A program made the translations under genes and the position numbers. This document shows, one piece after another, positions 16,723-25,049 of a stretch of DNA of 42,150 bases; position 1 is the first letter of the stretch, and each line of letters begins with the position of its first letter. The stretch lies in the NCBI RefSeq assembly GCF_000282115.1, contig NZ_AKJY01000077.1:1-42150 (forward strand), read 5' to 3'. The notes under the pieces are model-generated. The model made no database searches. It was given only the letters and a program-made list of their open reading frames with translations, and was not told where the DNA came from. Origin of the DNA: Chryseobacterium populi (lineage in GTDB: Bacteria; Bacteroidota; Bacteroidia; Flavobacteriales; Weeksellaceae).

Positions 16723-17073
16723 TTATTTCTCTATAAAAAACTTTACATTTTCAATAGGTCTTCCCAACATGGCTACTGAACCTTTTATAAGAATCGGTCT
16801 TTGGATTAAGGAAGGGTTCTCCGATAAGATTTTAAGCCATTCTTCTTCCGAATAATTTTTGTCTGCAAATTTATCCGTATATAGTTTTTCCGTTTTTCTG
16901 ATGATATGAAAAACACTCTGGTTCAATTTTTTTAATACCGTCTTTATCTCTAAAATGCTTAAAGGATCTTCAACGATGTTGATGATCTCAAAAGGCACTC
17001 CGTTTTCATCAAGATACTCCAGTACGGCATTTGATTTAGAACAGTTTCCGTTATGTAAAACTTTAACCAGCAT
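16723..17073 (-). CDS. ArsC/Spx-family thioredoxin-fold protein (arsenate reductase-like)
   Basis: A 116-residue protein of the glutaredoxin-linked arsenate reductase (ArsC/YfgD) family. The ATG at 17073 is used; only a TTG precedes it. Cys11 lies in NGNCSKS at the end of strand one, as in ArsC. Arg residues in FHIIRKTE and LIQRPILI occupy the places of the arsenate-binding arginines. Family members reduce arsenate with glutathione-type thiols, or have drifted to redox or regulatory roles. With no ars genes nearby, the substrate is uncertain. It is monocistronic by appearance. Confidence 0.85.
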   Translation of the reverse strand: MLVKVLHNGNCSKSNAVLEYLDENGVPFEIINIVEDPLSILEIKTVLKKLNQSVFHIIRKTEKLYTDKFADKNYSEEEWLKILSENPSLIQRPILIKGSVAMLGRPIENVKFFIEK

Positions 17074-17248
17074 AATATAAGTCAAAAATTAAATTCTATA
17101 AACAAATTTAGGAAGAAAAGAGTTGACAGCAGTATTAATTTCTGATAAAAACTGTTAAAACAATATTACTCATTAACTTTTATAATTCAAGTGTGTCTAT
17201 ACAGCTGGTGATTATTTTCTTCAAAGTTTTTTGTAAAAACTGTTTCCT

Positions 17249-17866
17249 TTAGAAGCTATACTCTACATCATTATCTCTCAGCACAATCCGGAAAGATGAT
17301 GGTATCATTCCCTTAAATTCAGGTTGTACGGTCGGATTTCCTGGATATGTTTTTCCATTATATTTTACCTGGTAATTTTGACCTCTGCTAGGAATAATCA
17401 GATCTGCCCAACCGTTTGCTTTATCGGAAGAAATAGCTATAGGCCCACCTACAACTGTAAATCGACTGATTTTTTGCCCTTTACTGTTTAAAAGGAAAAC
17501 AGTACATCCACCGGTTCCGCAAAAATAGCTTCCATTCATCATAATAAAGATCTCCTTATTATTATCTCCATTCAGGTCTGCCTCTGTATAACGAAATATA
17601 CGATCACTGCCGGTAAGAATATTCATATCGTCTTTCAGCAGTTTCTTTCTCAGGATTTCACCAATAAACAAAGCTCTCCCATCAATAACTTTCCTGACTG
17701 TATCTGTTTTAGATAAGGTAGCAGAGCCTTTTGCCGGTAAATCATGATCTTTATTTACAGCACTGCCGGCATCAGGAGAAACCGGCTTTTCTGTTTGCTT
17801 ATTACACGAAAAACAACATGTTGAAACAAGGAAAAATATCAATAATCGTTTAATATTTAAAAACAT
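17249..17866 (-). CDS. Uncharacterised lipoprotein with DLNGDNNKE repeat-like motif
   Basis: A 205-residue predicted lipoprotein (lipobox Cys21 in CCFSC, followed by NKQTEK without an acidic surface signal). A Ser/Ala/Lys linker runs to about residue 60. The domain then contains DLNGDNNKEIFIM, a Ca-binding-loop-like motif seen in FG-GAP and related proteins, next to FCGTGGCTVFLL with two close cysteines. I recall this pairing in uncharacterised bacterial proteins but know no function. It has no operon partner; both flanks are short AT-rich spacers. Confidence 0.8.
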   Translation of the reverse strand: MFLNIKRLLIFFLVSTCCFSCNKQTEKPVSPDAGSAVNKDHDLPAKGSATLSKTDTVRKVIDGRALFIGEILRKKLLKDDMNILTGSDRIFRYTEADLNGDNNKEIFIMMNGSYFCGTGGCTVFLLNSKGQKISRFTVVGGPIAISSDKANGWADLIIPSRGQNYQVKYNGKTYPGNPTVQPEFKGMIPSSFRIVLRDNDVEYSF

Positions 17867-18061
17867 AAATGTAGTTTGAAGGTTAAAAATTTCAAGATCA
17901 AATTATCATTATTGAAAACCGATCCTTTTCAGCTAAAATTAAATATTTTTATCCAATTAAAACCCACTCTCTTAAATTAACACCTCTACTTTATTTAAAA
18001 AGTAAATTTTATAAAATAATAATAATTTACAAAATAGTTTAAATGTATATTTTTAAGTCAA

Positions 18062-18679
18062 TCATTGAAATAGTCCATGAAGTTCAGTCTCAATTTTTTC
18101 CAGAATAAACCCAAAATCTTCCGGCTTTTCAACAAAATCAAGATCATCCACTTCAATAATCAGCAGTTTTCCTTCTGTATAGTTTGAAATCCATTTTTCG
18201 TATTTCTGGTTCAGTTTTGAAAGATATTCAATACTGATGGATGCTTCATATTCCCGGCCTCTTTTATAGATTTTTTTCACAAGATTCGGTACATCAGATT
18301 TCAGATAGATCAATAAGTCTGGTGCTGAAACGAAAGATTTCATCAGGTTGAATACAGCAGCATAATTATTAAAATCCCTGTCAGAAAGCAGATTCATATC
18401 ATTTAAGTTTTCTGCAAAAATGTGTGCATCTTCATAGATCGTACGATCCTGAATAATATTTTTACCGCTTTCCCTGATTTCTTTTACCTGACGGAACCTG
18501 CTTCCGAGAAAATAGATCTGCAGGGCAAAACTCCATTTGCTCATATCCGCATAAAAATCCTCAAGATAAGGGTTGTGATCTACGTCTTCGAACTGTGCAT
18601 CCCATCCGTAATGCTTTGAAAGCATGGTTGTCAATGTAGTTTTTCCTGCCCCAATATTCCCTGTAACTGCAATATGCAT
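18062..18679 (-). CDS. Deoxynucleoside kinase
   Basis: A 205-residue kinase of the deoxyadenosine/deoxyguanosine kinase family, which phosphorylates salvaged deoxynucleosides in the cytoplasm. The P-loop is GNIGAGKT (7-14). FEDVDHNPYLEDFY (30-43) supplies the probable base Glu31, QDRTIYED (77-84) is the DR motif, and KRGREYE matches the arginine-rich lid. Length is normal. It follows the gene at 18724-19698 by 44 bp and may be its operon partner. Which base it prefers cannot be decided from sequence. Confidence 0.92.
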   Translation of the reverse strand: MHIAVTGNIGAGKTTLTTMLSKHYGWDAQFEDVDHNPYLEDFYADMSKWSFALQIYFLGSRFRQVKEIRESGKNIIQDRTIYEDAHIFAENLNDMNLLSDRDFNNYAAVFNLMKSFVSAPDLLIYLKSDVPNLVKKIYKRGREYEASISIEYLSKLNQKYEKWISNYTEGKLLIIEVDDLDFVEKPEDFGFILEKIETELHGLFQ

Positions 18680-18723
18680 AATTTTTTCCTTAATGTTTTT
18701 AATGATACTTATCCGGTAAAAAA

Positions 18724-19698
18724 CTAAATACCCACGGCCTGAATTTCAGAAGTCTCTTCTATAAGCTTCTGTAAAGTGTCGTCTGCAGGTTTATCTGCAG
18801 ATTGTTCTTTAGGCTGTTCCTCAACCTTTTCCACAGTTTGCCCGGTTGCATCATCCGACTGTTCTTTTGGTTGATCAGAAGGCTTTTCTGTTGGTTTTTG
18901 TTCAGGGTCGGTTTGTAGTTTAGGTTCTTTACTCTTTTCAAGGCTGTAAAGATAAAGGTTGTTCGCTTTGATTTCAAAATAAGAAAGCGTGTTTTTATCC
19001 ACAATTTGTGCATCAGGATCTTCAAAAATTTTAACCAGCTCTTTTTCCGGAATGTATTTAAGAATCGAATTATTTGTGATCACCAGGATGAATTCATTTT
19101 CCCTTCTGAAACGTTTTCCATTTTCTAAAGGTACTTCAAAAAGCTTTTCAAATTTCAGGCTGTAAACCCTGAAGTGCTTCCTTGTTAAAATATAAACTTT
19201 ATTCTCAAATACAAGAAGGTCCATAAGATCATCAAAACTGGCATCAAAAGGGTATGAATTTATCGTCGTATCATTCCTGAAATTATATTGAATCAGTCGT
19301 TTTGAGCTTTCATCCAGCAGCCATATCTGCTGAAGATCTTCTGCGTATGCCATTTTTATAAACGCAAACTTCTGCTTGAAATCTATCCGTTGGATCTCAT
19401 TCAGGTTCTGATCTACAAATTTCAGTTCCTGGGCATTTTCCGAGAACAACGGAACACTTAAAGGATTCTGAACCGTCTGAACTTTATAGGGTACGGTAAG
19501 CATCATTTTTCCGATCTGCTTTCCCAGGGAATCGTATTTTGTAAAGCTAAAATCTTTGTTTTTGTAGATATACAGATTACCGTAATCATCAGCAAGCATA
19601 TCTCCTGCCTCCTTTAACTTTAAAGTGTCTAGCGGAAGAGCTTTCTGTGCAGATAATGAACAGAAAGCAAACCCCAATATGAGAATAAATAATTTCAA
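18724..19698 (-). CDS. Secreted protein of unknown function with disordered tail
   Basis: A 324-residue protein with a signal peptide (1-17, ending SLSAQ). Residues of about 20-255 look like a beta-propeller-like series of short strands (NLYIYKNKDFSFTKYDS, QQIWLLDESSKRLIQYNF, KVYILTRKHFRVYSL). From about 258 the chain is Pro/Glu/Lys/Gln-rich and certainly disordered, with EQPKEQS-type units repeated. It lies immediately upstream of the deoxynucleoside kinase. I do not recognise a characterised family. Confidence 0.8.
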   Translation of the reverse strand: MKLFILILGFAFCSLSAQKALPLDTLKLKEAGDMLADDYGNLYIYKNKDFSFTKYDSLGKQIGKMMLTVPYKVQTVQNPLSVPLFSENAQELKFVDQNLNEIQRIDFKQKFAFIKMAYAEDLQQIWLLDESSKRLIQYNFRNDTTINSYPFDASFDDLMDLLVFENKVYILTRKHFRVYSLKFEKLFEVPLENGKRFRRENEFILVITNNSILKYIPEKELVKIFEDPDAQIVDKNTLSYFEIKANNLYLYSLEKSKEPKLQTDPEQKPTEKPSDQPKEQSDDATGQTVEKVEEQPKEQSADKPADDTLQKLIEETSEIQAVGI

Positions 19699-19762
19699 TT
19701 AATTTATAGCTTTATCTAACATTTTTTTGTTTAAACCTTGTTTATATCGCTTTGATAATTGG

Positions 19763-19790
19763 CAAATCTAAAAATCATTAACAATACAAA
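19763..19790 (-). promoter_or_regulatory. Possible promoter of the disordered-tail protein gene
   Basis: On the minus strand TTTG (19790-19787) and TAGATTTG (19770-19763) match the -33 and -7 elements, but with a short 16-base spacer. The gene starts 64 bp downstream. Confidence 0.35.
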
Positions 19791-19849
19791 AGAAAGGGAA
19801 AATATTTTTTTATCAATTAGCTTTTCATGTACAAATTTAAACTTATAAT

Positions 19850-20128
19850 TTACTTAATAACAACTTCATAAATTTTCGACCAGTTTTTTCCGGTGACCAG
19901 CATATTTGATATTGAAAGTGTTATCATTGTCACCCAACGTGAAAAACTCAGGAGCAATCGCAAGATTTGAAGTTTCTTTGTCACCAAAACTGATCATGGT
20001 CCTTTCAGCGTTTTCCGAAACCTCCTTCAGAAGATCAGACTTATCTCCGAAATGATTTCTCACTCAATTTCTAATTTGTTCTCCAAAAATAGTAAAATTT
20101 ATCCCGTATAACTAATTTCATTAGCAGG
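19850..20128 (-). pseudogene. Internally deleted duplicate of the glutaminyl cyclotransferase gene
   Basis: A decayed copy of the adjacent gene at 20228-21253. From 20060 down to about 19910 it encodes HFGDK...VSENAE...SFGDKETSNL...FFTLGDN...FNIK, matching parent residues of about 42-93. It then jumps, in another frame, to MLVTGKNWSKIYEVVIK and a stop at 19850-19852, matching the parent's last 17 residues (one difference is W-P to W-S). The signal-peptide region and roughly 230 middle codons are missing. Upstream, 20064-20128 resembles the parent's leader and the tail of the VOC gene before it, so the copy arose by tandem duplication of that segment. It has no ATG and cannot make a working enzyme. 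Confidence 0.85.
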
Positions 20129-20161
20129 CATAATGATCAGTAAAATTCTGTTTATTAAAGA

Positions 20162-20190
20162 CAGATAGCGCTCCAACGGAACGCTATCTG
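20162..20190 (-). terminator. Terminator of the glutaminyl cyclotransferase gene
   Basis: CAGATAGCG (20162-20170) pairs with CGCTATCTG (20182-20190), and TCC/GGA inside the loop extend the stem after a mismatch. The tail on the minus strand is only moderately T-rich. Confidence 0.65.
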
Positions 20191-20227
20191 CCATATTTTA
20201 TCAGAGGATAAGCCATCTGAAATTTTA

Positions 20228-21253
20228 TTATTTAATAGCTACTTCATATATTTTCGGCCAGTTTTTACCTGTTACCAACATATTTTCACCTTTAAAGGCA
20301 ATTCCGTTCAGCACATCATCGCTTCCTTTGGTATTCTGCTTGGCAATTTCTGTAAAATCAAATGTTCCTACTACTTCTCCGTTGGCAGGATTGATCTTTA
20401 AAACAACCGGTTTTTGCCAGACATTGGCATAGATAAATCCGTTATGGTACTCAAGTTCGTTCAGCTGATCGTAAGCTTGACTACTTCCGGCAACCGCAAT
20501 ATATTTAATCATTTTTGAAGGATCTTTCGGATCAAGGAAATATAAAAGCTTGCTTCCGTCTGATGCAATCAGGTTTCTACCGTCGTACGTCAGTCCCCAA
20601 CCTTCTCCAAGAACGTTTGGATAAGCAAATTCAGATAATAACTTTAAAGAGGTTTTATCATAAATATAGCCTTTTTTGCTCTGCCATGTCAGTTGGTATA
20701 CTTTATCCCCCACGATGGTACTTCCTTCGGAAAAATCTTCCTGAGCCTGTTTTGTAGAAGCAAGCGGAGTTGTAGTTCCCAACGTGTATTTTAATATCTG
20801 TGATGCACCGTTCTGCCCGTCACTTTCATAGATGGTGTTTCCTTCTATCTGAAAACCCTGAACAAAATTTTCCGGGTTGTGGGGGTATTCGGCTATAATC
20901 TGATACGAAATATTTTTTTCGGGACTTTTAGCAAAAACGTTGATGGTAGCATCCTGATTCAGGGATGCCCCTCCTTTTGTTTTAATATTAAATGTTACAG
21001 CATTGTCTCCTAATGTAAAAAATTTAGGATCAATCGTCAGGTTTGAAGTTTCTTTGTCACCAAAACTGATGCTAATGCTTTCCGCATTCTCTGAAACATC
21101 TTTCGGAAGCTCGAGCTTATCACCGAAATGATATCCCTTCTGCTCCATTGAATTGTTATAATCGTTCAGGGTACTCAGGATTTTTTCATCTTTATTGGTA
21201 CAAGATGCCAGCAATAGGATCGCTGCAAAACCTGCTATTATATTTTTCTTCAT
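20228..21253 (-). CDS. Glutaminyl-peptide cyclotransferase, lipoprotein
   Basis: A 341-residue plant-type glutaminyl cyclase (five-bladed beta-propeller family). It converts N-terminal Gln of peptides to pyroglutamate. A lipobox with Cys18 (LLASC, then TNKDEK) anchors it. Residues of about 45-115 form an extra N-terminal domain rich in Asn/Lys, and the cyclase follows: PHNPENFVQGFQIEG (typical FTQGL-like motif), YDKTSLKLLSEF, GEGWGLTYDG, YHNGFIYANVWQ, DVLNGIAF and LVTGKNWPKIYEV. In Bacteroidetes such enzymes process exported proteins whose mature N-terminus is Gln. A minus-strand TATTTTTG (21281-21274) just upstream may be its -7 element. Confidence 0.92.
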   Translation of the reverse strand: MKKNIIAGFAAILLLASCTNKDEKILSTLNDYNNSMEQKGYHFGDKLELPKDVSENAESISISFGDKETSNLTIDPKFFTLGDNAVTFNIKTKGGASLNQDATINVFAKSPEKNISYQIIAEYPHNPENFVQGFQIEGNTIYESDGQNGASQILKYTLGTTTPLASTKQAQEDFSEGSTIVGDKVYQLTWQSKKGYIYDKTSLKLLSEFAYPNVLGEGWGLTYDGRNLIASDGSKLLYFLDPKDPSKMIKYIAVAGSSQAYDQLNELEYHNGFIYANVWQKPVVLKINPANGEVVGTFDFTEIAKQNTKGSDDVLNGIAFKGENMLVTGKNWPKIYEVAIK

Positions 21254-21288
21254 TGAATTTCTAAATATTTCCCCAAAAATAGCAAATT

Positions 21289-21672
21289 TTATTCCGCTTT
21301 GCTAATTTCATCTACAGGTTCACCAAATTGTAATATATAGCCGTTATTGTCATAAACCGCAAATTCCCTCATTCCCCAGTCAAAGGTTTCAATTTCATAG
21401 CAGATTTTTGCTTTGGCTTTAAGCTCTTCCCAAAGGTTATTCACTTCACTCACATTGAAATAAAATGATCCTGTAAAGCCTATTCCCTCGAATTTTTCAT
21501 GCTCATTGGGAGCTGAAAGCATAATCTGTACATCATCTTTACAGATCGAGGCCCATTGCCAGTCATCATTTCTCCCCAATAATGAAAAGCCCAGGACATG
21601 AATGTAAAAACCTATGGTGTCATCGAGGTTTTCTGTCCATAGGACAGGACGGAGGGAAGTGTATTTTACCAT
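21289..21672 (-). CDS. VOC-family (glyoxalase/bleomycin resistance-like) protein
   Basis: A 127-residue single-domain vicinal-oxygen-chelate protein. The ATG at 21672 starts the domain directly (MVKYTSLRPVLWTENLDDTIGFY); an upstream in-frame start would only add an unrelated tail. It shows the paired beta-alpha-beta-beta-beta modules: FYIHVLGFSLLG, DVQIMLSAP, GSFYFNVSEVNNLWEELK and FAVYDNNGYILQFGEP, with the final Glu at the usual metal-ligand place. Family members chelate a metal or bind small molecules; the substrate is unknown. A minus-strand TAAATTTG (21721-21714) could be the -7 promoter element. Confidence 0.85.
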   Translation of the reverse strand: MVKYTSLRPVLWTENLDDTIGFYIHVLGFSLLGRNDDWQWASICKDDVQIMLSAPNEHEKFEGIGFTGSFYFNVSEVNNLWEELKAKAKICYEIETFDWGMREFAVYDNNGYILQFGEPVDEISKAE

Positions 21673-21748
21673 GATGTTTTGTTTAAAATTAAAATAAGTT
21701 AAACGTAAAGACACAAATTTACCGCAATACCGGATCTTTAAGGCGCAT

Positions 21749-21765
21749 GAAAATCAAAGATTTTC
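21749..21765. repeat. Short palindrome within a repeat-like spacer
   Basis: GAAAATC-AAA-GATTTTC is a 7-bp hairpin. The surrounding spacer (21715-21856) carries GTAAAGAC and TTAAGGCGCATG segments that I recall from dispersed Flavobacteria repeats. No gene is seen in it. Confidence 0.4.
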
Positions 21766-21856
21766 AATATAAACGGAATGGAGTTTTATCATAGTAAAAT
21801 CCTTACTCCTTAAAGAAATTGATTGATGAAATTTTACTTCTTTGTGTTCAGCTCAA

Positions 21857-22282
21857 TTATTCTTCAAGATAGGTTTTCAGGCTTTGTCCGATAATCCCGT
21901 TCCAGCCTTCTGTAAAACTGTTTCTTGAAAAATTATCTCCCAGCTCATTAAACTTATCAATATCCTCATGAGTAAGCTTAACAATTGTGCCCTTATCAGT
22001 CTGTTGAAGCTCCCAGGTCACATATGTTTTTTCTTTGGAAAATTCAGGGTAAGACCAGCTATGCTTCAGCTTCTTATGGGGATTAATTTCCAGAACTTCT
22101 CCCTGATGGTGATATTTTTTCTCTTCTCCCGGCTCATAGAAGTTAAATTCTGTTCCTGCTTCCGGCTCGAAATCCGGGATATCAAAATACCAGGATTTCA
22201 TTTCATTCTTATCGGTCAATGCTTTCCATACTTTCTCAACGGGTGCATTAACGGTGTACTGAACAATAATCGGGGTACCCAT
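21857..22282 (-). CDS. SRPBCC/AHSA1-domain protein
   Basis: A 141-residue START/SRPBCC-fold protein of the AHSA1 group. Marks are VNAPVEKVWKALTDKNEMKSWYF at the start, HSWSYPEFSKEKTYVTWEL, and the C-terminal helix SFTEGWNGIIGQSLKTYLEE. The fold makes a deep hydrophobic pocket for a lipid or other small ligand; ligands of most bacterial members are unknown. It lies 17 bp downstream of the antiporter stop and so may share its transcript. Confidence 0.87.
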   Translation of the reverse strand: MGTPIIVQYTVNAPVEKVWKALTDKNEMKSWYFDIPDFEPEAGTEFNFYEPGEEKKYHHQGEVLEINPHKKLKHSWSYPEFSKEKTYVTWELQQTDKGTIVKLTHEDIDKFNELGDNFSRNSFTEGWNGIIGQSLKTYLEE

Positions 22283-22299
22283 TTTTGTGGATTTTAAAT

Positions 22300-23910
22300 T
22301 TAGCTGTGTGAAAAACCTGTGATTTTCGCTTCATCAAAATCGAGCTGCATTTCTATGGTTCTCATCACATGATCGTCAAATATTTTCTCGCGTTTCATAC
22401 GGTGAAGTTCGTTTCGCTGTGCCTGAATCACCTGCCGGAGCACATCTTTATTTTCATTCATCGCAGTAACGTAATCTCCTGTGGAGGCCATACATTGGGC
22501 TTTATCAGCCATCATCATCATTTCGTTTTCCAGCTTATGTTTCTGATGGCGTACCAGACTGTTTTTTTCTGCCAGCTCAGAGAAATCATCTAATTTCTGC
22601 AAAGCTGTTTCTTTTAATTTTCTCATTAAAATTACTTCCTGTTTTTCCTCAGGCAGCTCACTTCCGGCGTCATTTATTTTCAGTAGTTTCAGAATCGGAG
22701 ACAATAATAATCCCTGTCCGACTAAAGTGATCAAAATGATAACGAAAGTTACGAATAAAATAATATTCCGGTGGGGGAATGCTTCACCATTAGGTAAAAA
22801 AGCAGGAATAGACAATGCGGCCGCTAAGGAAACCACACCTCTCATCGCTGCAAAACTGATAATGAAAGGTTCCCGCCAATCGGGTTTCGGGACTTTCAGC
22901 CTCAGTTCTTTAGAACATAATCTCGGAAAATACATCAGTGCATAGCTGTATACTATTCTGGTCAGGATAATGGCACCACCGATCACTACACTGTAGAAAA
23001 TACCTTCAGAAATAGTATAATCTTTCATCGCAGCTACCACCACAGGCAATTCAAGGCCGATTAAGATGAAGATAATCGTATTCATCAGGAAGATTAAGAC
23101 ACTCCATACATTCCCCGACTGAATTCTCGAGGTATGGCTCAGATAACAGTGGGAATTGTAAGACATTAACAAACCTCCTGCAACAACAGACAATACTCCG
23201 GAAAAATGGAAATGTTCCGCTCCGATGTACATAATATAAGGCACAATCAGGGTAATAACGGTATCAATATTGGAGTTTGTCGGGATAATTCTCAACAGGG
23301 CCCCAAAGAGCAAACCTACTCCTACTCCCACTGCAATTCCACCAATAGCCATGGTGAAAAAATCCTGCACTGCATCCCTGAAAACAAACTGCCCTGAAAT
23401 AACCGCTGCCAAAGCAAATTTAAAGACGATTAAACTTGAAGCATCATTAATCAGACTCTCGCCTTCAAGAATGCTTGTAATTTTTTTCGGAATTTTCATA
23501 TGCTTCAGAACAGAGGTAGCTGCTACGGCATCCGGCGGGGAATTAACACCACCTAACAAGAATCCCATTGCTATGGTAAGCCCTGGAATGATGGATGATG
23601 AAAGATAAGCAACAACGACCGAGGTAAGAAAAACCAGTCCAAATGCCATTGAAAAAATCTGCTTTCTCCATTTATGGAAATCCTGCCAGGAAGTAAACCA
23701 GGCGGCTTCAAATAAAATAGGAGGCAGAAAGATCAGGAAAACCAGGTCCGGCTCTATTTCAATATGAGGCATTCCCGGAATAAGGCTTATCAGTAACCCG
23801 GCAATTACCAGGAAGATAGGATAAGCTACTCTTAATTTCTGGCCAATCATCACCAGTATCATCACAGACAACAATACCGCGATTGATATTATGACATAAT
23901 TGTGAATCAT
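22300..23910 (-). CDS. CPA1-family Na+/H+ antiporter
   Basis: A 536-residue inner-membrane cation/proton antiporter (NhaP/CPA1 type). About 12 hydrophobic segments run to residue ~415. Family motifs are FLPPILFEAAWF (56-67), GGVNSPPDAVAATSVL (121-136) with the transport-site Asp, and LEGESLINDASSL (148-160) with the conserved Asn-Asp pair. A cytosolic tail of about 120 residues, helical and charged, follows and may regulate transport. It exports Na+ (or K+) for H+ and helps hold internal pH. Its start is clear, with a 72-bp inverted-repeat element just upstream. Confidence 0.93.
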   Translation of the reverse strand: MIHNYVIISIAVLLSVMILVMIGQKLRVAYPIFLVIAGLLISLIPGMPHIEIEPDLVFLIFLPPILFEAAWFTSWQDFHKWRKQIFSMAFGLVFLTSVVVAYLSSSIIPGLTIAMGFLLGGVNSPPDAVAATSVLKHMKIPKKITSILEGESLINDASSLIVFKFALAAVISGQFVFRDAVQDFFTMAIGGIAVGVGVGLLFGALLRIIPTNSNIDTVITLIVPYIMYIGAEHFHFSGVLSVVAGGLLMSYNSHCYLSHTSRIQSGNVWSVLIFLMNTIIFILIGLELPVVVAAMKDYTISEGIFYSVVIGGAIILTRIVYSYALMYFPRLCSKELRLKVPKPDWREPFIISFAAMRGVVSLAAALSIPAFLPNGEAFPHRNIILFVTFVIILITLVGQGLLLSPILKLLKINDAGSELPEEKQEVILMRKLKETALQKLDDFSELAEKNSLVRHQKHKLENEMMMMADKAQCMASTGDYVTAMNENKDVLRQVIQAQRNELHRMKREKIFDDHVMRTIEMQLDFDEAKITGFSHS

Positions 23911-23946
23911 TATTTCAGATATTTATTTTAAAGGTTAATTATTTAT

Positions 23947-24018
23947 TAACCGTAAAGACCTATTTTTTTTGCGACTTAAAACATAAAATATTGCTATAAG
24001 ATTGTGTCTTTGCGGTTA
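23947..24018. repeat. 72-bp element bounded by 13-bp inverted repeats
   Basis: TAACCGTAAAGAC (23947-23959) pairs with GTCTTTGCGGTTA (24006-24018) with one G-T wobble, enclosing 46 AT-rich bases that include GCGACTTAAAACATAAAA. I recall similar units between Flavobacteria genes. It is compatible with a small non-autonomous repeat. It lies just upstream of the antiporter gene. Confidence 0.5.
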
Positions 24019-24025
24019 GCTTATT

Positions 24026-25030
24026 TTAAAGGACAATATTATTTTTCGGAGCAATGGCCGGCGGGAGATTACTCTCATCCAGCATATCTCTCATATCAAT
24101 CTCAATGGTTCGGCTGATCTGCGTAATGGGAACATCATTCGGGCTGCCTTCAAAAGGGTTTACTGAAGCCTCCCCTACACTGTCTAATGTATAAAAACAC
24201 CATGTCACCAACAGTGAAAAAGGAATATTAAACCACAGGGTAAAGCCTTCGAGTAAAGTTCCGTCACCCAGCTTATCAAATTCTTTCAACAATCCGAAAG
24301 GCACAAAAACAATAAATAACAGCAAAAGATAAGTCGTGATGGATGAAAAATTTCTTGGATAAGGAAAGTTTTTAATCCGTTCTGCTTTTCCCTGGTTATC
24401 TGTAAACTTTACCAATTGCTGGTTAATCTGTGTCCATTGAAAATCATTAATTTCACTTTTTGCATACGCTTCGGATAATTCTTTGCTCTGCCTTGCCATC
24501 AGCTGTGTCGCCCTGTTTTTCTTGCTCAAAATATAGGAAGTTTCCTGATCTGAAAGATATTTTCTGAGCTCATCTTCTATTTTGGAAAGCCTTTCCGGAA
24601 TTTCATATTTTTTTGAATACTCATCAAATTGTGCCGTATTCATATTTTCCCAGTTTCTGGGTTCACGAAGCTGAAAACGGAGTGCTGTCAACCAGGCATA
24701 ATGACGTGAGAACATTTCGTTTACTCTTCCCGGATTCTTTCCTGAAAGTGCATCTCTTACGATATATCCGAAACTCCGGCTGTCATTAATGATGGCTCCA
24801 TAAATCTGCCTTGCCTCCCAAAGCCTGCTGTAGCTTGCATTATTTTTAAAGCCTACAATAAAAGCCACGGCAGTTCCCATAATTGCAATGGGTTGCCACG
24901 GAAACGAAAAGAAAGTCCAGCCACAAAAGTAAAGTACCGTAGGAATGGCTGATAAAATAATTAAACAATAGATACTTCTTCTTGTCCAGATAATAAACTC
25001 TATTGCGCCGAATTTTTTTCCTGAATGCAT
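24026..25030 (-). CDS. Bestrophin-family anion channel
   Basis: A 334-residue membrane protein of the bestrophin (UPF0187) family, pentameric chloride or cation channels. The ATG at 25030 is used; a GTG further upstream would overlap the preceding gene. Hydrophobic segments lie near residues 22-42, 44-63, 215-235 and 248-270. FKNNASYSRLWEARQIYGAI and the late stretch NPFEGSPNDVPITQISRTIEIDM are strongly family-typical. Bacterial homologues can be channels of either ion preference. It starts 19 bp after a DUF2490 outer-membrane gene, so the two are probably cotranscribed. Confidence 0.93.
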   Translation of the reverse strand: MHSGKKFGAIEFIIWTRRSIYCLIILSAIPTVLYFCGWTFFSFPWQPIAIMGTAVAFIVGFKNNASYSRLWEARQIYGAIINDSRSFGYIVRDALSGKNPGRVNEMFSRHYAWLTALRFQLREPRNWENMNTAQFDEYSKKYEIPERLSKIEDELRKYLSDQETSYILSKKNRATQLMARQSKELSEAYAKSEINDFQWTQINQQLVKFTDNQGKAERIKNFPYPRNFSSITTYLLLLFIVFVPFGLLKEFDKLGDGTLLEGFTLWFNIPFSLLVTWCFYTLDSVGEASVNPFEGSPNDVPITQISRTIEIDMRDMLDESNLPPAIAPKNNIVL

Positions 25031-25049
25031 AAGTGTTTTTTTAGTTTTA

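Noticed and set aside
19866..20063. A 65-residue reading frame as a real small gene
   Set aside because: It starts at GTG and is a deleted, frameshifted piece of the neighbouring cyclotransferase gene.
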